64,000 bases of DNA from NCBI GenBank assembly GCA_002482885.1, contig DLGW01000005.1, positions 4,533-68,532 of the forward strand, written 5' to 3'. Both the position numbers and the translations under genes were made by a program. Source of the stretch: Flavobacteriaceae bacterium UBA7684 (GTDB lineage Bacteria > Bacteroidota > Bacteroidia > Flavobacteriales > Flavobacteriaceae). This document shows, piece after piece, positions 61,409 to 64,000 of this stretch (position 1 is its first letter; every line of letters starts with the position of its first letter). The notes under the pieces are model-generated. The model did no database searches, was not told where the DNA came from, and was given only the letters and a program-made list of their open reading frames with translations.

Positions 61409-61957
61409 TTAAAAATAAACTCTGATAAAAGGCATAAACGCATCACCATACAAATCTTTGTCTTTGTCAAAAAGCAAATTGAAACGCGCGCCAATCGTTA
61501 CGTTGTCGGCACGATAACCGCCACCAACATACAAGCCGGTGTTCCAAAAACTTCTCTTGACATTATCGTATAAATCGGTGTAAGTTGTGTTAACATGTAC
61601 TTGTTCTACTTCTAAAGAGAGTTGAATTTCTTCAAGCGGGTTGAACAAACCAATCACGCTTCCGCCAACCACATTCGAAGAGTAAAAATTCTTTTGTTTC
61701 AAACGGCTGTATTGTAATCCGGTTCCCAAAGCAAAATACTCGTTGAAGTTGTAAATGGCACTGGGCGCAATCGTAATGTCGGTATAGCCGTTTCCGATGG
61801 CCAAACCAAAACCGCCGCCAAATTGTACATGATCCCAAAAACCATCTGTTTTGGCTTTGGGTAACTGATTTTCTTGCGATAAAACGGCTTGCGAAATTCC
61901 TGAAAAGACAAGCAAAAGTAAAAATCGCATCGAATTTTGAATCGTATTCTTTTTCAT
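61409..61957 (-). CDS. Outer-membrane beta-barrel-like protein
   Basis: The 182-residue protein has a signal sequence (MRFLLLLVFSGISQAVLSQ, with nine residues before it) and alternating strands with Gly and aromatic residues ('GGGFGLAIGNGYTDITIAP', 'YFALGTGLQYSRLKQ', 'TGLYVGGGYRADNVTIGARF') ending in 'FIRVYF', a terminal Phe as in outer-membrane barrels. Relatives in flavobacteria are often misnamed alpha-ketoglutarate decarboxylase, perhaps because they lie near sucA, as here. A small barrel of about eight strands is inferred. Confidence 0.8.
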   Translation of the reverse strand: MKKNTIQNSMRFLLLLVFSGISQAVLSQENQLPKAKTDGFWDHVQFGGGFGLAIGNGYTDITIAPSAIYNFNEYFALGTGLQYSRLKQKNFYSSNVVGGSVIGLFNPLEEIQLSLEVEQVHVNTTYTDLYDNVKRSFWNTGLYVGGGYRADNVTIGARFNLLFDKDKDLYGDAFMPFIRVYF

Positions 61958-62001
61958 CTAAAGTAGAGCGTTAAAATAGCGTTATAAATGTACTAAAAAC
62001 A

Positions 62002-62032
62002 TTGAAAGATTATTACAAATGTCATACTTTTG
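62002..62032 (+). promoter_or_regulatory. Promoter of sucA
   Basis: ttg (62002-62004), 20 bases, then tacttttg (62025-62032), close to the consensus. The box ends 41 bases before the ATG. Confidence 0.75.
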
Positions 62033-62073
62033 CAACTGATTTTCTAATACTAAGAATATTTACTCATAAAATC

Positions 62074-64000
62074 ATGGATAGGTTTTCCTTTTTAAACGCA
62101 GCACACACCGAATTTTTTGCCGATTTATACGAACAATACCTTCAAAATCCTGATAGCGTAGAACCAAGTTGGAGAGCCTTTTTACAAGGTTTCGACTTTG
62201 GAATGACGACCTATAACGAGGAAAATGCTACCGAACAAATGATTGGTGCATTTACCGGTAATCAGGATTGTAGTATCGTTTCGGATAAATTGCAAAAAGA
62301 ATTTAACGTATTACGATTAATTGACGGCTATAGAACACGCGGTCACTTATTTACCAGAACCAATCCGGTTCGTGACAGAAGAGTTTATGAGCCGAATTTA
62401 GACTTGCAAAACTTCGGTTTGTCTTCGGCTGATTTGGAGACTGTTTTTGATGCGGCTAAAATTCTAGGAAAACAACCTTCAACATTAAACCAAATCTTAG
62501 CGCATTTGAAAAGCATGTATTGCCAACACATTGGTATCGAATACATGCACATGGAAAATCCTGTTTTTGTGAATTGGGTTCAAGAAAGAATCAACAAAAA
62601 TGACAACCAACCAAGTTTCGATGCCGAGCAAAAGAAACACATTCTAGGCAAACTAAACGAAGCGGTTTCGTTTGAGAACTTTTTGCATACGAAATATGTA
62701 GGCCAAAAGCGTTTTTCATTAGAAGGTGGCGAAAGCATTATTCCGGCTTTAGACGCTTTAATTGAAGCAGCAGCGGAAAAAGGCGTAGAGCATTTCGTAA
62801 TGGGAATGGCGCACAGAGGAAGATTGAATACGTTAGCCAATATTTTTGGCAAAGCGACTCAAGATATTTTCTCCGAATTTGACGGAAAAGATTACGATAA
62901 AGAGTATTTCGATGGTGACGTTAAGTACCATTTAGGTTTAACGTCTGAAAGAAAAACCCAATCGGGTAAAAAAATCAATATCAATTTGGCACCCAATCCA
63001 TCTCACTTGGAAACCGTTGGCGCCGTGATTGAAGGAATTACCCGTGCCAAACAAGACAAATATTTTCCGGAAGATTTCTCGAAAGTATTGCCAATCGCCG
63101 TTCACGGTGATGCGGCTGTGGCCGGACAAGGAATCGTATACGAAATTGTGCAAATGGCGCAATTAGACGGCTACAAAACCGGAGGAACGATTCATATTGT
63201 CATCAACAACCAAGTTGGTTTTACGACCAATTATTTAGACGCACGTTCATCAACGTATTGTACCGATGTGGCCAAAGTGACTTTGTCGCCAATTCTTCAC
63301 GTGAATTCAGACGATGCAGAAGCCGTGGTTCATGCCATGTTATTTGCATTGGATTTCAGAATGGAATTCGGAAGAGATGTTTTCATCGATTTACTTGGTT
63401 ATAGAAAATACGGTCACAACGAAGGCGATGAACCTCGTTTTACCCAACCATTATTATACAAACTGATTGCCCGTCATAAAAACCCGAGAGACATTTATTC
63501 AGAGCAATTAATTACTGCCGGAATTGTTGACGCGGCTTATGTGACCAAAATAGAAAATGAATACAAGGCCAAATTGGATGAAAATCTTCAAGCTTCCCGC
63601 AAGAAAGATTTGACCATTATCAAGCCTTTTTTACAAGATGCTTGGGAAGGTTTTGTTCAGGTTTCAGATGACGAAATGTTGAAAAAAGTTGATACTACTT
63701 TCGACAAAAAGAAGTTGGATACTATCTTAGAAACGATTTCGACTTTACCGTCAGACAAAAAATTCATCAGCAAGATTTCTAAAATCGTAACCGATAGAAA
63801 AACGATGTACAACAACGATACTATCGATTGGGGAACAGCGGAAACGTTGGCGTACGGTTCGTTATTGACTGAAGGTTACGATGTTCGTCTTTCAGGACAA
63901 GACGTGGAAAGAGGAACATTCTCACACCGTCATGCTGTCGTAAAAGTAGAAGACAGCGAAGAAGAAGTAGTATTACTGAATACTTTAAAGGACAAAAAAG
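62074..64000 (+). CDS. sucA: 2-oxoglutarate dehydrogenase E1 component, 3' part outside the window
   Basis: The first 642 codons are visible; the gene continues past the edge. The N-terminus ('MDRFSFLNAAHTEFFADLYE') holds the short segment that docks to the E2 core. 'DGYRTRGHLFTRTNPV', 'EYMHMENPVFVNWV' and 'VMGMAHRGRLNTLANIFGK' are E1o hallmarks; the thiamine diphosphate region includes 'IAVHGDAAVAGQGIVYE' and 'IHIVINNQVGFTTN'. 'YRKYGHNEGDEPRFTQP' follows. It decarboxylates 2-oxoglutarate in the TCA cycle; sucB is expected just downstream. Start chosen at the only ATG after a good promoter. Confidence 0.97.
   Translation, partial: MDRFSFLNAAHTEFFADLYEQYLQNPDSVEPSWRAFLQGFDFGMTTYNEENATEQMIGAFTGNQDCSIVSDKLQKEFNVLRLIDGYRTRGHLFTRTNPVRDRRVYEPNLDLQNFGLSSADLETVFDAAKILGKQPSTLNQILAHLKSMYCQHIGIEYMHMENPVFVNWVQERINKNDNQPSFDAEQKKHILGKLNEAVSFENFLHTKYVGQKRFSLEGGESIIPALDALIEAAAEKGVEHFVMGMAHRGRLNTLANIFGKATQDIFSEFDGKDYDKEYFDGDVKYHLGLTSERKTQSGKKININLAPNPSHLETVGAVIEGITRAKQDKYFPEDFSKVLPIAVHGDAAVAGQGIVYEIVQMAQLDGYKTGGTIHIVINNQVGFTTNYLDARSSTYCTDVAKVTLSPILHVNSDDAEAVVHAMLFALDFRMEFGRDVFIDLLGYRKYGHNEGDEPRFTQPLLYKLIARHKNPRDIYSEQLITAGIVDAAYVTKIENEYKAKLDENLQASRKKDLTIIKPFLQDAWEGFVQVSDDEMLKKVDTTFDKKKLDTILETISTLPSDKKFISKISKIVTDRKTMYNNDTIDWGTAETLAYGSLLTEGYDVRLSGQDVERGTFSHRHAVVKVEDSEEEVVLLNTLKDKK

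Noticed and set aside
61409..61957. Alpha-ketoglutarate decarboxylase
   Set aside because: The sequence is a small outer-membrane barrel with no cofactor site; the name is likely a carry-over from the neighbouring sucA.

Overview
The window looks like chromosomal DNA of a Flavobacterium-type bacterium (Bacteroidota, Flavobacteriaceae). The DNA is AT-rich, several secreted proteins carry type IX secretion (T9SS) C-terminal tails, promoters fit the Bacteroidota pattern TTG-N19-TAnnTTTG (best upstream of nuoA and the cold-shock gene), and the core genes (nuoA-N with a short NuoG, aspS, sucA, RND efflux) are flavobacterial in style. No rRNA, tRNA, CRISPR array, transposase or integrase was seen.

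Layout. 1-2340: a partial SprB-repeat adhesin gene running off the left edge, a coupled 72-residue secreted stub, and the frameshifted remnant of a T9SS protein. 2354-6360 (minus strand): an S41 protease, a SUFU-like protein and a membrane LytTR regulator. 6948-14408: a small T9SS-tail protein, a 2165-residue SpvB/FG-GAP/RHS polymorphic-toxin-like protein and a small membrane protein that could be its immunity partner. 14798-27843 is an accessory island. It holds a Panacea-domain antitoxin with a RelE-like toxin, a three-gene overlapping operon (16535-24202), an XRE regulator, a HEPN-type protein with two small paralogous proteins of unusual C-rich composition, and nearly 1 kb of repeat-dense non-coding DNA. 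27844-35704 (minus strand): a seven-repeat beta-propeller T9SS protein, a secreted protein, a LytS/LytR two-component pair, umuC-umuD and a small membrane protein. 35817-48717: the complete 14-gene complex I operon, transcribed nuoA to nuoN from one clear promoter. 48915-64000: cold-shock protein, aspS, a TlpA-like thioredoxin, a MORN-type protein, a TetR-TolC-adaptor-RND efflux operon, a polyprenyl diphosphate synthase, three small proteins and the first two thirds of sucA.

The strongest candidate for a new system is the operon at 16535-24202. Its last gene joins a receiver domain (phospho-acceptor Asp77) to a nucleoside-phosphorylase-fold domain (Glu352/Asp375 arrangement as in MTA/SAH nucleosidase). 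That is the architecture of the DtcC effector of Detocs, a published anti-phage system whose effector cleaves ATP. The two upstream genes do not match the Detocs partners as I know them. One is a GHKL ATPase with a long unknown N-terminus; the other is a 1344-residue protein with a phosphoribosyltransferase-like segment, a GAF-like segment and a degenerate histidine-kinase-like C-terminus. There is no stand-alone receiver. I infer a Detocs-like signalling system that triggers nucleotide depletion. The neighbouring toxin-antitoxin, HEPN and RHS genes support a defence or conflict setting. All function calls come from reading motifs; no database search was run.
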